Assembly: GCA_910579465.1 (NCBI GenBank)
Contig: CAJTUB010000001.1
Coordinates: 1 to 64,000 of the forward strand
DNA from: an uncultured Lachnospiraceae bacterium
GTDB lineage: Bacteria > Bacillota > Clostridia > Lachnospirales > Lachnospiraceae
Direction of reading: 5' to 3'
DNA length: 64,000 bases
The notes below the pieces were generated by a model. The model saw only the letters and a list, made by a program, of their open reading frames with translations, made no database searches and was not told where the DNA came from. Below are positions 9,039 to 18,562 of this stretch, one piece after another. The position numbers and the translations under genes were made by a program. Numbering within the stretch: the stretch's first letter is position 1; each line of letters begins with the position of its first letter.

Positions 9039-10460
9039 ATGAGAAAAACCAAAATCGTTTGTACGCTCGGACCGGCGTGCAGTAATGAGCAGACCTTGAA
9101 GCAGATGCTGAAGAACGGAATGGACGTAGCGCGTCTGAATTTTTCCCACGGAACGCATGAGTATCATAAGGAGACGATTGCCATGTTCCGGAAGGTGCGC
9201 GACGAGCTGAAGGTTCCGGCGGCGATTATGTTAGATACAAAGGGACCGGAGATTCGTCTCGGGAACTTTGCAAACGGCAGGGAAATGATAGAGAGCGGGG
9301 AGACCTTTACATTTACGACAAGAGAGACGGAGGGGAATAAGAAGGAGGTCAGCATTACCTATAAGGACCTGCCTTTCCAGCTTGCCGTGGGGAACGTGGT
9401 TTTAGTGGACGACGGGAAGGTGTGCTTCCGGGTAAAGGAGCTGACGGATACGGACATTGTCTGCGAGGCGGTAAACGGCGGCATCCTTTCGAATCATAAG
9501 GGTGTCAACATCCCGAACGTGCATCTGGATTTCCCGTATTTAAGCGAGCAGGACGAGGCGGACCTGCGCTTCGGGGTAGAGCAGAACGTGGACTTCGTTG
9601 CGGCATCGTTTGTCCGTTCGAAGGAGGATGTCATCAGCATCCGGAACTATCTGGACTATTACGGCGGCTATGATATCAGGATTATTTCCAAGATAGAAAA
9701 TATCGAGGGCGTGGAGCACTTTGACGAGATTTTAGAGCATTCGGACGGTATCATGGTAGCGAGAGGCGACATGGGCGTCGAGATTGAATATGAAAAGCTG
9801 CCGGGACTCCAGAAGAAGTTTATTAAGAAGTGTTATCAGGCGGGCAAGATGGTAATTACGGCAACGCAGATGCTGGAGTCGATGATTCACAGCAATACGC
9901 CGACACGGGCAGAGATTACGGACGTGGCAAATGCGGTATTTGACGGTACCTCCGCCATTATGCTTTCCGGAGAGACCGCGGCGGGGGACCATCCGGCGCT
10001 GGTGGTAGGGGTGATGGCAAGAATTGCAGAGCAGGCGGAGCAGGATGCCTTTGAAATGGAGATTTACCGCGGCGTCCAGTACGATAATGATACGAACGAT
10101 ACGACAAATGCAATCTGCGATGCGGCATGCACGACGGCGAGGGATGTCGGTGCAACTGCGATTATTGCGGTAACGATGTCCGGCTATACGGCAAGGAGAA
10201 TGTCAAAGTTCCGTCCGCGGCAGGCAATTATTGCGGCGACCCCGAATGAAAAGACGTTTCACCAGCTTGCGCTCTCCTGGGGCGTTTATCCGGTGACGGC
10301 GCTGTACCAGCAGGATGCCAACGTGCTGTTCGACCATGCGGTTGCCTGTGCAAAGCGTTACGGGCTTGTGAAGGAGAATGACCGGGTAGTGATTGCCGCA
10401 GGAGCCGAGGGCGTTACCGATGTATTAAAGGTGCAGACGGTGAAGCCGGACCGGATGTAG
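9039..10460 (+). CDS. pyk: Pyruvate kinase
   Basis: Catalyses the last ATP-yielding step of glycolysis, phosphoenolpyruvate plus ADP to pyruvate plus ATP, in the cytoplasm. The 473-residue length is usual for the form without the extra C-terminal domain found in bacilli. Signatures are clear: N-terminal RKTKIVCTLGPA, ARLNFSHG, MLDTKGPEIR, and ISKIENIEG with the active-site lysine followed by MVARGDMGVEI, TRAEITDVANAV and the C-terminal allosteric domain. AAGGAG lies 7 bases before the ATG. Confidence 0.97.
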   Translation: MRKTKIVCTLGPACSNEQTLKQMLKNGMDVARLNFSHGTHEYHKETIAMFRKVRDELKVPAAIMLDTKGPEIRLGNFANGREMIESGETFTFTTRETEGNKKEVSITYKDLPFQLAVGNVVLVDDGKVCFRVKELTDTDIVCEAVNGGILSNHKGVNIPNVHLDFPYLSEQDEADLRFGVEQNVDFVAASFVRSKEDVISIRNYLDYYGGYDIRIISKIENIEGVEHFDEILEHSDGIMVARGDMGVEIEYEKLPGLQKKFIKKCYQAGKMVITATQMLESMIHSNTPTRAEITDVANAVFDGTSAIMLSGETAAGDHPALVVGVMARIAEQAEQDAFEMEIYRGVQYDNDTNDTTNAICDAACTTARDVGATAIIAVTMSGYTARRMSKFRPRQAIIAATPNEKTFHQLALSWGVYPVTALYQQDANVLFDHAVACAKRYGLVKENDRVVIAAGAEGVTDVLKVQTVKPDRM

Positions 10461-10496
10461 CTGCAGAGAGACGGTCTGCGGAAAGGAGGATTCCGG

Positions 10497-12023
10497 ATGA
10501 GCGGGGAGTCTGTAGCAAGATGGGGGATTTACGAGGTCAGCGTAAACGGAAGAACGGACGGGAACCCGTTTACGGATTATACGGTGGAGGGAGTTTTTAC
10601 CGGGGAGCACGAGACGGTTCATGTCGACGGCTTTTATGACGGCGACGGGGTATATAAGGTGAGGTTTATGCCGTCCTACGAAGGAAAGTACCAATATACC
10701 GTGACCGGCAGCTACTCCGTTTCCCCGGAGCCGGTTTCCGGGGCGTTTGAGGTGCTTCCTGCCAGGGAAGGAAATCACGGGCCTGTGCGGGTAGCCGGGA
10801 CATATCATTTTTCGTATGCCGACGGCACCCCGTATTATTCCGTAGGGACGACCTGCTATGTCTGGGAACTGCAGGAGGATGCAAGGATTGCGGAGACGTT
10901 AGAGAGTCTTTCGGAAGCAGGCTTTAACAAAATCCGTTTCTGTGTCTTCCCGAAGCACTATGATTATAACTTCGGTGAGCCGCGTTCCTATCCGTATGAG
11001 GGGACGCCGATGGACAGCTCCGTTCTGACGGAGGATAACTTCTGGAGCTATACGAAGAATCCAAAGGAGAACAATCAATGGGATTTTACCAGCTTCCGTC
11101 CGGAGTATTTCAGGCACATCGAGCATTGCATCGAAGAGCTTTCGAGACGGGGCGTCGAGGCGGACCTGATTCTCTGGCACCCTTATGACCGCTGGGGATT
11201 TTCGAAGATGTCAAAGGCGGAGGACGATTTGTATCTTCGCTATGTAATAGCGCGTTTTGCGGCATTTCATAATGTCTGGTGGTCACTTGCAAATGAATAT
11301 GACCTTCTGGAGAAGACAACGGAGGACTGGGAACGGTTCGGCGCCATGCTGTGTGAAAGGGACCCTTACGGACACCTTCGCTCGATACATAACTGCATCC
11401 CGTTTTATGATTATACCCGTCCGTGGGTGACGCACTGTTCCATCCAGCGGCAGGATATCTATAAGACAGCGGAGCTTACGAACGAGTGGCGGGAGAAGTA
11501 TAAAAAGCCGGTGGTAATTGATGAAATGGCATATGAGGGGGATATCCCGCATTTCTGGGGGAATATCACCGCAGAGGAAATGCTGCGGCGCTTCTGGGAA
11601 TGTGCGATGCGCGGCGGCTATCCGGGGCATGGGGAGACCTATGACAGAGAGGATAAGGTACTGTGGTGGTCCCACGGCGGGAAGCTCCGCGGGGAAAGCT
11701 GGAAACGTATCCGGTTCCTTCATAGGATACTGACGGAAACGCCGGGACACGGGCTGACCTCGGACGCAAGGCTCGATTATCTCGGGGTCATGGCCATGCC
11801 GGAGGACGAGGCGGAGCGTGGGAGCTACAGGATTTACTATTACAGCTTTATGCAGCCGTCCAGTAAGGTATTTCATATCGACGATACCTTCCGTTACGAG
11901 GCGGAGATCATCGATACCTGGAATATGACGATAGAAAAGGTGGGCGTGTTCCGTGGGAAGTTTAAGCTCCGTCTGCCGGGACGCCCTTATATGGCGGTGC
12001 GGCTGAGGAGGGTTCCGGAGTAG
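10497..12023 (+). CDS. DUF5060/DUF5605 glycoside hydrolase
   Basis: The 508-residue protein begins with a beta-sandwich resembling DUF5060 (about 1-90), followed by a TIM-barrel glycosidase region of the DUF4038-like class (YFSYADGTPYYSVGTT-like start, ILWHPYDRWGF, WWSLANEYD, KPVVIDEMAYEG) and a C-terminal beta domain consistent with DUF5605. Glu residues in ANEYD and DEMAYEG are candidate catalytic acids. No signal peptide, so it should be cytoplasmic. The substrate is unknown; relatives act on plant side-chain sugars. AAAGGAGG precedes the ATG. It is followed by a CE4 deacetylase, perhaps in one transcript. Confidence 0.78.
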   Translation: MSGESVARWGIYEVSVNGRTDGNPFTDYTVEGVFTGEHETVHVDGFYDGDGVYKVRFMPSYEGKYQYTVTGSYSVSPEPVSGAFEVLPAREGNHGPVRVAGTYHFSYADGTPYYSVGTTCYVWELQEDARIAETLESLSEAGFNKIRFCVFPKHYDYNFGEPRSYPYEGTPMDSSVLTEDNFWSYTKNPKENNQWDFTSFRPEYFRHIEHCIEELSRRGVEADLILWHPYDRWGFSKMSKAEDDLYLRYVIARFAAFHNVWWSLANEYDLLEKTTEDWERFGAMLCERDPYGHLRSIHNCIPFYDYTRPWVTHCSIQRQDIYKTAELTNEWREKYKKPVVIDEMAYEGDIPHFWGNITAEEMLRRFWECAMRGGYPGHGETYDREDKVLWWSHGGKLRGESWKRIRFLHRILTETPGHGLTSDARLDYLGVMAMPEDEAERGSYRIYYYSFMQPSSKVFHIDDTFRYEAEIIDTWNMTIEKVGVFRGKFKLRLPGRPYMAVRLRRVPE

Positions 12024-12102
12024 GGACGTTTGCTCCGGGACTTCAGCTAAGAATAAGAAAATAAAAATGCCGCCGGAGGGCGGCGGAACGGAGGATGATA
12101 AA

Positions 12103-12732
12103 ATGGAAGAAAAGTTAGTGGCATTTACCTTTGACGACGGTCCTGTGGAGTATGCCGAGGACAGCAGCGCAATGAACATTTTACATACGCTTGAGAAGTA
12201 CGGGCAGCGTGCGACGTTTTTTTATGTAGGGCAGCAGATAAATGAGGGGAACCGGAAGGAAATCGAGTTTGCGCAGAGCCTTGGCTGTGAGGCGGCAAAC
12301 CATAGCTTTACGCATGGCTTTCTGTCAAAGTGCACGGAGGAGGAAATCCGGGAGGAGTTTGCAAAAACGACGAAGCTGCTTGAGGAGGTAACGGGGAAGA
12401 CGCCGCGTTTTGCAAGGATTCCGTATCTCGAAAAGGATGAGAAGATATTTGCGGCGACGGATTACCCGATGATTGCCTGCAACGTGGACAGCCGGGACTG
12501 GGACCATGTTTCCACGGAGGTGATTATCGAGCGGATTATGGCAGCGGAGGAGAAGGGCGAGCTTGCGAATGCGGTTGTCCTGCTGCATGAGCCGTACCGG
12601 ACGACCGAGCGTGCCGTGGAAGTCCTGATTCCAGCGCTGTTAGAGAAGGGCTACCGTTTCGTTACGGTCTCGGAGCTTGCGGAGCATAACGGAATCGAGA
12701 TGGAAAAGCATAAGGCTTATGAGCATATGTAG
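12103..12732 (+). CDS. Polysaccharide deacetylase family protein (CE4), cytoplasmic
   Basis: The 209-residue protein contains NodB-type motifs: TFDDGP (Asp11 and Asp12), the metal-binding NHSFTH, RIPY in place of the usual RPPY, DSRDWDH, and LLHE where LLHD is common. It should remove acetyl groups from a sugar polymer or oligosaccharide in a metal-dependent way. No signal peptide or anchor is visible, unusual for peptidoglycan deacetylases, so an internal oligosaccharide is plausible. Start 12103 is chosen because GGAGG ends 8 bases upstream; an in-frame ATG at 12067 has no such site and sits in a small GCCGCC/GGCGGC hairpin. Confidence 0.82.
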   Translation: MEEKLVAFTFDDGPVEYAEDSSAMNILHTLEKYGQRATFFYVGQQINEGNRKEIEFAQSLGCEAANHSFTHGFLSKCTEEEIREEFAKTTKLLEEVTGKTPRFARIPYLEKDEKIFAATDYPMIACNVDSRDWDHVSTEVIIERIMAAEEKGELANAVVLLHEPYRTTERAVEVLIPALLEKGYRFVTVSELAEHNGIEMEKHKAYEHM

Positions 12733-12737
12733 GATAG

Positions 12738-12911
12738 GTTTCCGTATTTTGTGTACCCTTTTTGTCCCGGGGACTGTGTTACATTGACTTTGCATACGCT
12801 GGCGCTCTGCCGGACAAATGCAAAGTACGATGTGACGCAGTCCCCGGGACTTTTCAGGGTTACTAGGAGCCGCTGCTCTTTGTGCAACAGCCCCTAAAAA
12901 TGCGGAAGTTT
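12738..12911. repeat. Intergenic inverted-repeat element, copy C (short core)
   Basis: Ends GTTTCCGTATTTT (12738-12750) and AAAAATGCGGAAG (12896-12908) resemble the termini of copy A. A 32-base arm (12764-12795) pairs with 12818-12850 almost throughout with one bulge. The core is cut to about 22 bases but keeps the CTCTGCCGGACAAATGCAAA stretch seen at the borders of the longer cores. It lies between two convergent genes and may also end both transcripts. Confidence 0.75.
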
Positions 12912-12923
12912 AAACAATTTCTT

Positions 12924-15155
12924 TTAAATCTCCGTCCCGGAAATCGTGGTCTTTTCTCCCTTTTTCAATGTCAGCTGCCGTGTCCTGCCCTGATAGACAA
13001 GCGTGACAGTCGTATCATGGTTTGGAAGCAGCGTGGCACGGACGAGCGCGCCGTGCTCCCAGACAAGGTCATAGGTGATGCCGCCGACGCCGCACAGACC
13101 GGTGATACTGCCGTCCGCCCAGGCCTTTGGCAGCGCCGGAAGCAGAACGGTACGGCGCTCGCTTGATTGCAGGAGCATTTCCGCGATGCCTGCGGTGGCG
13201 CCGAAGTTGCCGTCAATCTGGAACGGCGGGTGGTTGTCCAGCAGGTTTTCTAACGTCGAGCGCTGTAAAAGGAGCAGCAGATGCTCATAGCAGGCTTCTC
13301 CTTTCCAGAGCCTTGCATACATATTGATAATCCAGGCACGGCTCCAGCCGGTGTGGCCGCCGCCGTTGGCGAGCCTTCTGGCAAGCGTGGTCTCTGCCGC
13401 CTGACAGAGCTCCGGGGTGGCGTCCGGTGTAATCTGAAACGCCGGGTGCAGCGCCCAGAGATGGGAGATGTGCCGGTGTCCCGGCTCGGCTTCGTCATAG
13501 TCCTTCTGCCATTCCATAATCTGCCCGTGCCGTCCGGTCTGAAGTCCCGGAATCTTTGCATTGTATTCCGCTGCTTTTTTTAAGAATGCCGTATCGGTTT
13601 CCCCGGCAAGCGGCGCGGCAGACAACAGGTTTTCAAACAGCTCGTGCAGGATTTCATTGTCCATAGTCGCCCCGTAGGTCAGGCAGCCTCTTGTACCGTC
13701 CTCCATAATATAGGTGTTTTCCGGGGAAACGGAAGGACAGGTGACATAGGCTCCGTCTACTTCGATTAGAAAATCAAAGAAAAAGCGTACCGCTTCCTTT
13801 AGCACCGGATAATACTCCTTTAAAAACGCGAGGTCGCCGGTGTAGAGGTAGTGCTTCCAGATATGGGTGCAGAGCCATGCCGCGCCCATGACCCAGAAGG
13901 TGGCAGGGATATAGATGTCCTGCGGCGCGGTATCGCCCCACAGGTCCGTATTGTGGTGTGCGACAAAGCCGGAGCAGCCGTACATTTCCTTTGCGGTGCG
14001 GATGCCGTTTGGCAGCATGCGGCGCAGATGCTCGAACAGAGGCAGCTGGCATTCGGCAAGGTTGCAGCTGTTGGCAGGCCAGTAGTTCATTTCCGTGTTA
14101 ATGTTAATCGTAAACTTGCTTCCCCAAGGGGCGCTGATGTCCTGGTTCCAGATTCCCTGCAGGTTGGCAGGCAGGCAGTCGCCGCGGCTGCTGGAGAGCA
14201 GAAGATACCTGCCGAATGAAAAATAGGTGGCAAGCAGTCCGTTGTCCGGATGCTCCGCGTCAATTCGTTTTAAGCGCTCCCCGGTAGAAAGCGCGTCAAG
14301 TGCGGTATCATAGGATAAGGAAAGCTGCATCCGCTTAAAATAAGGCTGATACTCTGCCAGATGCGCTTCATAAAGCTTATCGTAGGAAAGGGCGGCTGCT
14401 CTGGTTAAGGTTTCCTCTACCGTTTTCCGCGGGTCCTTGTAACGGAACGTGGTGGCGGCGGTAAGGAAGACACAGACCTCGGAAGCGTTCCGCGTAATCA
14501 GGTGCTCCCCGATTCCCTCTAAGGAGGCACCGTCGGAAACGAAGCGCATACCGCAGCAAAATTCCATCCCGTCGCTGCCAAGGTTGCCGGAAATATATAA
14601 GGAGTCGTCCGTGTGCTCCGTGGCATGGTAAAAGCTTCCGCGCTGCAGGGAGGCGGCAAGGTCCAGCGCGCCCGGCGCGGAGGAGGAGAATTTTGCGATG
14701 ATACAGTTATAATCACGGCTTACAAACGTATCACAGCGATAGGTGATGCCGGTGCTTTCTTCGGTAGTGACCGTGCTGTGTAGGGCAGTCTCCAGGTCAA
14801 GCGTGCGAGAAAAGTTCCTGCCTTTTTTTATGCGTCCGCAGTAGTCAAAGTAAACGTCGCCGAGCGTCTGATAGGTATGCTGGCTCTGCGGGGTTCCGGT
14901 CAGGGCGTATTTGCAAAGCTCTTCTGCCTCTGCAATCTTTCCGGATAAAATCAGGGAGCGGATTTCCTCCAGATGCGCAAGCGCGTCCTTGTTGTTGCGG
15001 TTGCGTCTGCCTCCGAACCAGACGCTGTCCTCATTGAGCTGAAAATGCTCGTGGGTGTTTTCTCCGTAAATCATGGCGCCCAGCGTGCCGTTCCCTACCG
15101 GGAGCGCGCGGTTCCAGCTGCCGTTCGACGGGGTAGTGTAAATCAGCTGATTCAT
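12924..15155 (-). CDS. GH95 alpha-L-fucosidase family glycoside hydrolase
   Basis: The 743-residue protein shows the GH95 layout: an N-terminal beta domain starting LPVGNGTLGAMIYG with NEDSVWFGG, a linker, an (alpha/alpha)6 barrel with LQGIWNQD, NTEMNYWPAN and SRAWIINMYARLW, and a C-terminal domain with QIDGNFGATAGIAEMLLQS. It should release fucose or related L-galactose residues from host glycans or plant xyloglucan by an inverting mechanism. No signal peptide, so it acts inside the cell. GGAGG lies 6 bases before the ATG. The divergent AraC gene is the likely regulator. Confidence 0.92.
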   Translation of the reverse strand: MNQLIYTTPSNGSWNRALPVGNGTLGAMIYGENTHEHFQLNEDSVWFGGRRNRNNKDALAHLEEIRSLILSGKIAEAEELCKYALTGTPQSQHTYQTLGDVYFDYCGRIKKGRNFSRTLDLETALHSTVTTEESTGITYRCDTFVSRDYNCIIAKFSSSAPGALDLAASLQRGSFYHATEHTDDSLYISGNLGSDGMEFCCGMRFVSDGASLEGIGEHLITRNASEVCVFLTAATTFRYKDPRKTVEETLTRAAALSYDKLYEAHLAEYQPYFKRMQLSLSYDTALDALSTGERLKRIDAEHPDNGLLATYFSFGRYLLLSSSRGDCLPANLQGIWNQDISAPWGSKFTININTEMNYWPANSCNLAECQLPLFEHLRRMLPNGIRTAKEMYGCSGFVAHHNTDLWGDTAPQDIYIPATFWVMGAAWLCTHIWKHYLYTGDLAFLKEYYPVLKEAVRFFFDFLIEVDGAYVTCPSVSPENTYIMEDGTRGCLTYGATMDNEILHELFENLLSAAPLAGETDTAFLKKAAEYNAKIPGLQTGRHGQIMEWQKDYDEAEPGHRHISHLWALHPAFQITPDATPELCQAAETTLARRLANGGGHTGWSRAWIINMYARLWKGEACYEHLLLLLQRSTLENLLDNHPPFQIDGNFGATAGIAEMLLQSSERRTVLLPALPKAWADGSITGLCGVGGITYDLVWEHGALVRATLLPNHDTTVTLVYQGRTRQLTLKKGEKTTISGTEI

Positions 15156-15194
15156 GCAATACCTCCTGTTGTAGTTTATATAATTATTATAGCG

Positions 15195-15222
15195 TTGTGT
15201 TTCCGGGTTTTATATAGTATAA
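15195..15222 (+). promoter_or_regulatory. Promoter of the AraC-family gene
   Basis: TTGTGT (15195-15200), 16-bp spacer and TATAAT (15217-15222). A TATAAT on the minus strand (15186-15191) is a candidate -10 for the GH95 gene, so the two divergent promoters overlap and could share one regulator site. Confidence 0.55.
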
Positions 15223-15280
15223 TGTGACAGATAGACGAAGAATATGGTATCTTGGCGAAGATGCTCCGGAGGCGGCGGAT

Positions 15281-16180
15281 ATGGAACAGAGGATGGAAAA
15301 GGAACGGAAGGGAAACCGGCAGGGGAAGCAGGGCGGCGGAGTCCGGTTTCTGCTGGAGGGCGTTGTGGTAAACGCATTGATGGTGAGCTACCGGCGGTTT
15401 ACGGAGGTAATGCCGGAGCATGCGCACGGGGAAAATGTCTATGAGATTCATCTCGTAACGGACGGAAAGGGAACGGTTCTGTTAAACCGGGAGGCGCATC
15501 CGGTAAGCGGCGGGATTCTTTACATCACCGGACCCGGAGTGCTCCATGAGCAGATTTCCGATAAAGAAAGTCCGGTCACGGAGTTCGGGCTGTATCTGCA
15601 GCTTGAGGCGGACCGTCCGGGCGGGGAGCTGATACAAAGCCTGCGGCGGCATCCGATGTGGCATGGCAGGGGCAGGAAGTCGCTTCCGCTTCTGGCAGGG
15701 CAGATTTTATCGGAGCAGGCCACGGAGCAGCCGGGGAGTGCGGAAAAGCTGCCGCATCTTCTGGCAGATTTTTTAATTGAGTGTATCCGGAGCCTGCTTA
15801 AGCTGAAGGAGGAGGAAGAGCTGCTTCCGGCTCCCGAGGAGAAGTTTTCCGCCCATACGGTACAGGAGGAAAATGCGTTTCTGGTAACCGATGAGGTGTT
15901 TCTCTATGAATACCGGGAGATTACGTTGCAGGAGCTGGCACGCAGGCTCGGCTTCAGCGTGCGGCAGACGCAGCGGCTGTTGTACCGGATTTACGGAAAG
16001 TCGTTTACGCAGAAAAAGCTCGAGGCGAGGATGTCGGCGGCGCTGACCCTGCTGCAGAACAGCCGTTTCAGCATTACCGAAATCAGCGAGCAGCTCGGCT
16101 ATTCTTCGATGGAGCATTTTTCCCATGCCTTTTCAAAATACTATGGCTGCGTACCAAGCAGGCTCCGCAAGGGAAAGTAA
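15281..16180 (+). CDS. AraC-family transcriptional regulator
   Basis: The 299-residue protein has an N-terminal cupin-like sensor domain (VMPEHAHGENVYEIHLV and GGILYITGPGVLH fit sugar-responsive AraC proteins) and a C-terminal double helix-turn-helix: ITLQELARRLGFSVRQTQRL and FSITEISEQLGYSSMEHFSHAF. It binds DNA as an activator of a sugar pathway. The start at 15281 is preferred because GGAGG ends 8 bases upstream; a GTG at 15224 lies almost at the transcription start. Divergent from GH95, so control of fucoside use is likely but inferred. Confidence 0.88.
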   Translation: MEQRMEKERKGNRQGKQGGGVRFLLEGVVVNALMVSYRRFTEVMPEHAHGENVYEIHLVTDGKGTVLLNREAHPVSGGILYITGPGVLHEQISDKESPVTEFGLYLQLEADRPGGELIQSLRRHPMWHGRGRKSLPLLAGQILSEQATEQPGSAEKLPHLLADFLIECIRSLLKLKEEEELLPAPEEKFSAHTVQEENAFLVTDEVFLYEYREITLQELARRLGFSVRQTQRLLYRIYGKSFTQKKLEARMSAALTLLQNSRFSITEISEQLGYSSMEHFSHAFSKYYGCVPSRLRKGK

Positions 16181-16205
16181 AGAAACTTAAGGAGCAGGTT
16201 TTAGG

Positions 16206-16234
16206 TTGAAATTTTAAAACCGGAATGTTATAAT
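16206..16234 (+). promoter_or_regulatory. Promoter of the OPT transporter operon
   Basis: TTGAAA (16206-16211), exactly 17 bp, then TATAAT (16229-16234). Transcription should start near 16241, which makes the in-frame ATG at 16246 an unlikely start. Confidence 0.8.
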
Positions 16235-16272
16235 AATAACAAATAATGAGAAAAAGCAGAATGGAGTGTGCT

Positions 16273-18195
16273 ATGGAGAATCAAAAAGAATTTAAGCCAT
16301 ATGTGCCGGCGGATAAGGTGACGCCGGAGATTACCGTGACCTCGGTCCTGATGGGAATCCTGTTAGCGGTCGTGTTTGGTGCAGCCAATGCGTATCTCGG
16401 GCTCCGCGTGGGTATGACGGTTTCCGCCTCGATTCCGGCAGCGGTGATTGCGATGGGCGTAATCCGTGTGATTATGCGCAAAAATTCAATTTTGGAAAGT
16501 AACATCGTGCAGACAATAGGCTCTGCCGGTGAGTCACTGGCAGCGGGGGCGATTTTTACCCTGCCTGCCCTGTTTTTATGGGCGAGGGACGGTATCATGG
16601 ACAAGCCCGGCATCATTGAGATTACCCTGATTGCCCTGCTTGGCGGTCTGCTGGGTGTGTTTTTCATGGTTCCGCTCCGGAATGCGTTAATTGTAAGAGA
16701 GCACGGAACGCTTCCGTATCCGGAGGGAACTGCCTGCGCCGAGGTGCTTCTCGCAGGGGAAGAGGGCGGCGCGAATGCGTCCACCGTGTTTGCCGGTATG
16801 GGCTTTGCGGCGCTGTTTAAGTTTATTATTGACGGGATTAAGGCGGTTCCGGGCGAGGTATCGTTCCGCGTAAAGGGGTATGCGGGCGAAATCGGTACGC
16901 AGATTTATCCGGCGGTTATGAGCGTAGGCTACATCTGCGGACCGCGGATTTCCTCCTATATGTTTGCAGGGGGCGTGCTGAGCTGGCTTGTCCTGATTCC
17001 GCTCATTGTGCTGTTCGGGGAGACGCTTATCCTGAGTCCGGGAACGGCGCCGATTGGCGAGATATTTGCAGAAGGCGGCGCCGGTGCCATCTGGGACGTT
17101 TACATCCGTTATATCGGTGCGGGCGCCCTGGCAGCCGGAGGTATTATCAGTCTGGTGAAGTCACTTCCGCTGATTGTCCGGACCTTCCGCGATGCGGTAA
17201 AGGGTATGACGGCGGCAAAGGGCAGCGCAGAGGGCGGCCGTACCGCACAGGACATCAGCATCAAAATCGTACTGGGGGCAATCGCACTCCTGACGCTTCT
17301 GGTATGGCTTGTTCCGGCAGTTCCGGTCACGCTTCTCGGCGCAATTATTGTCGTTATTTTCGGATTCTTTTTTGCAACCGTGTCCTCCCGTATGGTAGGA
17401 CTGGTCGGGAGCAGCAACAATCCGGTTTCCGGCATGGCAATCGCGACGCTTCTGATTGCAACCGTAATCCTGAAGGTAACCGGGGATTCCGGTGCAGAAG
17501 GGATGCGCAGTGCCATCGCCATCGGCTCGATTATCTGTATCGTGGCGGCAATTGCCGGAGATACCTCGCAGGACTTAAAGACCGGATATCTGCTCGGCGC
17601 GACGCCGAAGAAGCAGCAGATCGGAGAGCTGATTGGTATTGTTGCCGCAGCGCTTGCCATCGGCGGGACCTTATATCTGCTGGATAGCGCTTACAGCTTC
17701 GGTACCGAACAGCTCGGGGCGCCGCAGGCGACGCTGATGAAGATGATTATTGAAGGCGTAATGGAAGGGAATCTTCCGTGGGCGCTGGTATTCGTCGGCG
17801 TGTTCATTGCGGTGGTTGTCGAGTTAATCGGAATCCCGGTGCTGCCGTTTGCTATCGGCGTATACCTTCCGGTACAGTTAAATGCCTGCATTATGGTAGG
17901 CGGTCTCGTCCGTCTTGCCCTTGATAAGAAGAAGGGGGGCGAGAAGGAAAAGAAGAGGATTACGAACGACGGAATTTTGTTCTGCTCCGGTATGATTGCA
18001 GGCGAGGGCCTTGTGGGCATCCTGCTCGCGCTGCTTGCCGTCATCGGCGTGGATTCCGCAATTGATATTTCCGAAAAGCTGAAGCTTCCGGCTGGCGTAT
18101 CGGATGCGGCAAGTCTGGTTGTCTTTGCGTTGATTATTCTGTGTGTATTGAAGTTTTCTGTCTGGAAGAAGCAGAAGAAGGCGGAAGAAAGATAA
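16273..18195 (+). CDS. OPT family oligopeptide transporter
   Basis: This 640-residue integral membrane protein has about 14-16 hydrophobic segments and the OPT pattern: TVTSVLMGILLAVVFGAANAYLGL-type start, NIVQTIGSAGESLAAG, and LPYPEGTACAEVL. Relatives import oligopeptides or metal chelates with protons. ATG 16273 is chosen for its GGAG 6 bases upstream and because the promoter leaves only about 5 bases before ATG 16246. The PqqD-like gene starts one base after the stop, so the two are translationally linked. Confidence 0.9.
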   Translation: MENQKEFKPYVPADKVTPEITVTSVLMGILLAVVFGAANAYLGLRVGMTVSASIPAAVIAMGVIRVIMRKNSILESNIVQTIGSAGESLAAGAIFTLPALFLWARDGIMDKPGIIEITLIALLGGLLGVFFMVPLRNALIVREHGTLPYPEGTACAEVLLAGEEGGANASTVFAGMGFAALFKFIIDGIKAVPGEVSFRVKGYAGEIGTQIYPAVMSVGYICGPRISSYMFAGGVLSWLVLIPLIVLFGETLILSPGTAPIGEIFAEGGAGAIWDVYIRYIGAGALAAGGIISLVKSLPLIVRTFRDAVKGMTAAKGSAEGGRTAQDISIKIVLGAIALLTLLVWLVPAVPVTLLGAIIVVIFGFFFATVSSRMVGLVGSSNNPVSGMAIATLLIATVILKVTGDSGAEGMRSAIAIGSIICIVAAIAGDTSQDLKTGYLLGATPKKQQIGELIGIVAAALAIGGTLYLLDSAYSFGTEQLGAPQATLMKMIIEGVMEGNLPWALVFVGVFIAVVVELIGIPVLPFAIGVYLPVQLNACIMVGGLVRLALDKKKGGEKEKKRITNDGILFCSGMIAGEGLVGILLALLAVIGVDSAIDISEKLKLPAGVSDAASLVVFALIILCVLKFSVWKKQKKAEER

Positions 18196-18196
18196 G

Positions 18197-18547
18197 ATGA
18201 AGAAGGAAAAACGGGAAAATTATCTGGAGCGCCGCCCGGTACGGAGAGAGGGGCTTGCCTGGAATACGGACAAGGAAGGTCTTGTGACGTTGGAACTGCC
18301 AAATACCGGTATTATGAACCGTGTGGCGCAGAGGCTTTTCAAAAAGCCGAAGGTAAGCTATGTGCATCTGGAGGAAATCGGGAGCTTTGTCTGGCCGCTG
18401 TTAGACGGCAGCAGAACGATTCTGACACTTGGTGAAGCGGTAAAGGAGCGGTTCGGCGAACAGGCCGAGCCGCTGTATGAGCGTCTGGCAAAATATTTTC
18501 AGATTCTGGACAGCTATCACTTTGTGGAATGGAAGCAGAACGATTAG
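18197..18547 (+). CDS. PqqD-family peptide chaperone-like protein
   Basis: A 116-residue protein with the PqqD-like fold pattern: a VTLELPNTGIMNRVAQRL-like strand region, then LEEIGSFVWPLLDGSRTI and a helical end. PqqD domains bind precursor peptides and hand them to radical-SAM enzymes in peptide natural-product pathways. No radical-SAM or precursor gene is visible nearby, so a peptide-modification role is unproven here. It lies one base after the OPT transporter and 15 bases before gtrA. Confidence 0.75.
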   Translation: MKKEKRENYLERRPVRREGLAWNTDKEGLVTLELPNTGIMNRVAQRLFKKPKVSYVHLEEIGSFVWPLLDGSRTILTLGEAVKERFGEQAEPLYERLAKYFQILDSYHFVEWKQND

Positions 18548-18562
18548 AAAAATGGAGAAGTT

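Noticed and set aside
11283..12179. 298-codon open frame on the minus strand over the DUF5060 gene and CE4 start
   Set aside because: Antisense to two recognisable genes, no start signal and no known motif.
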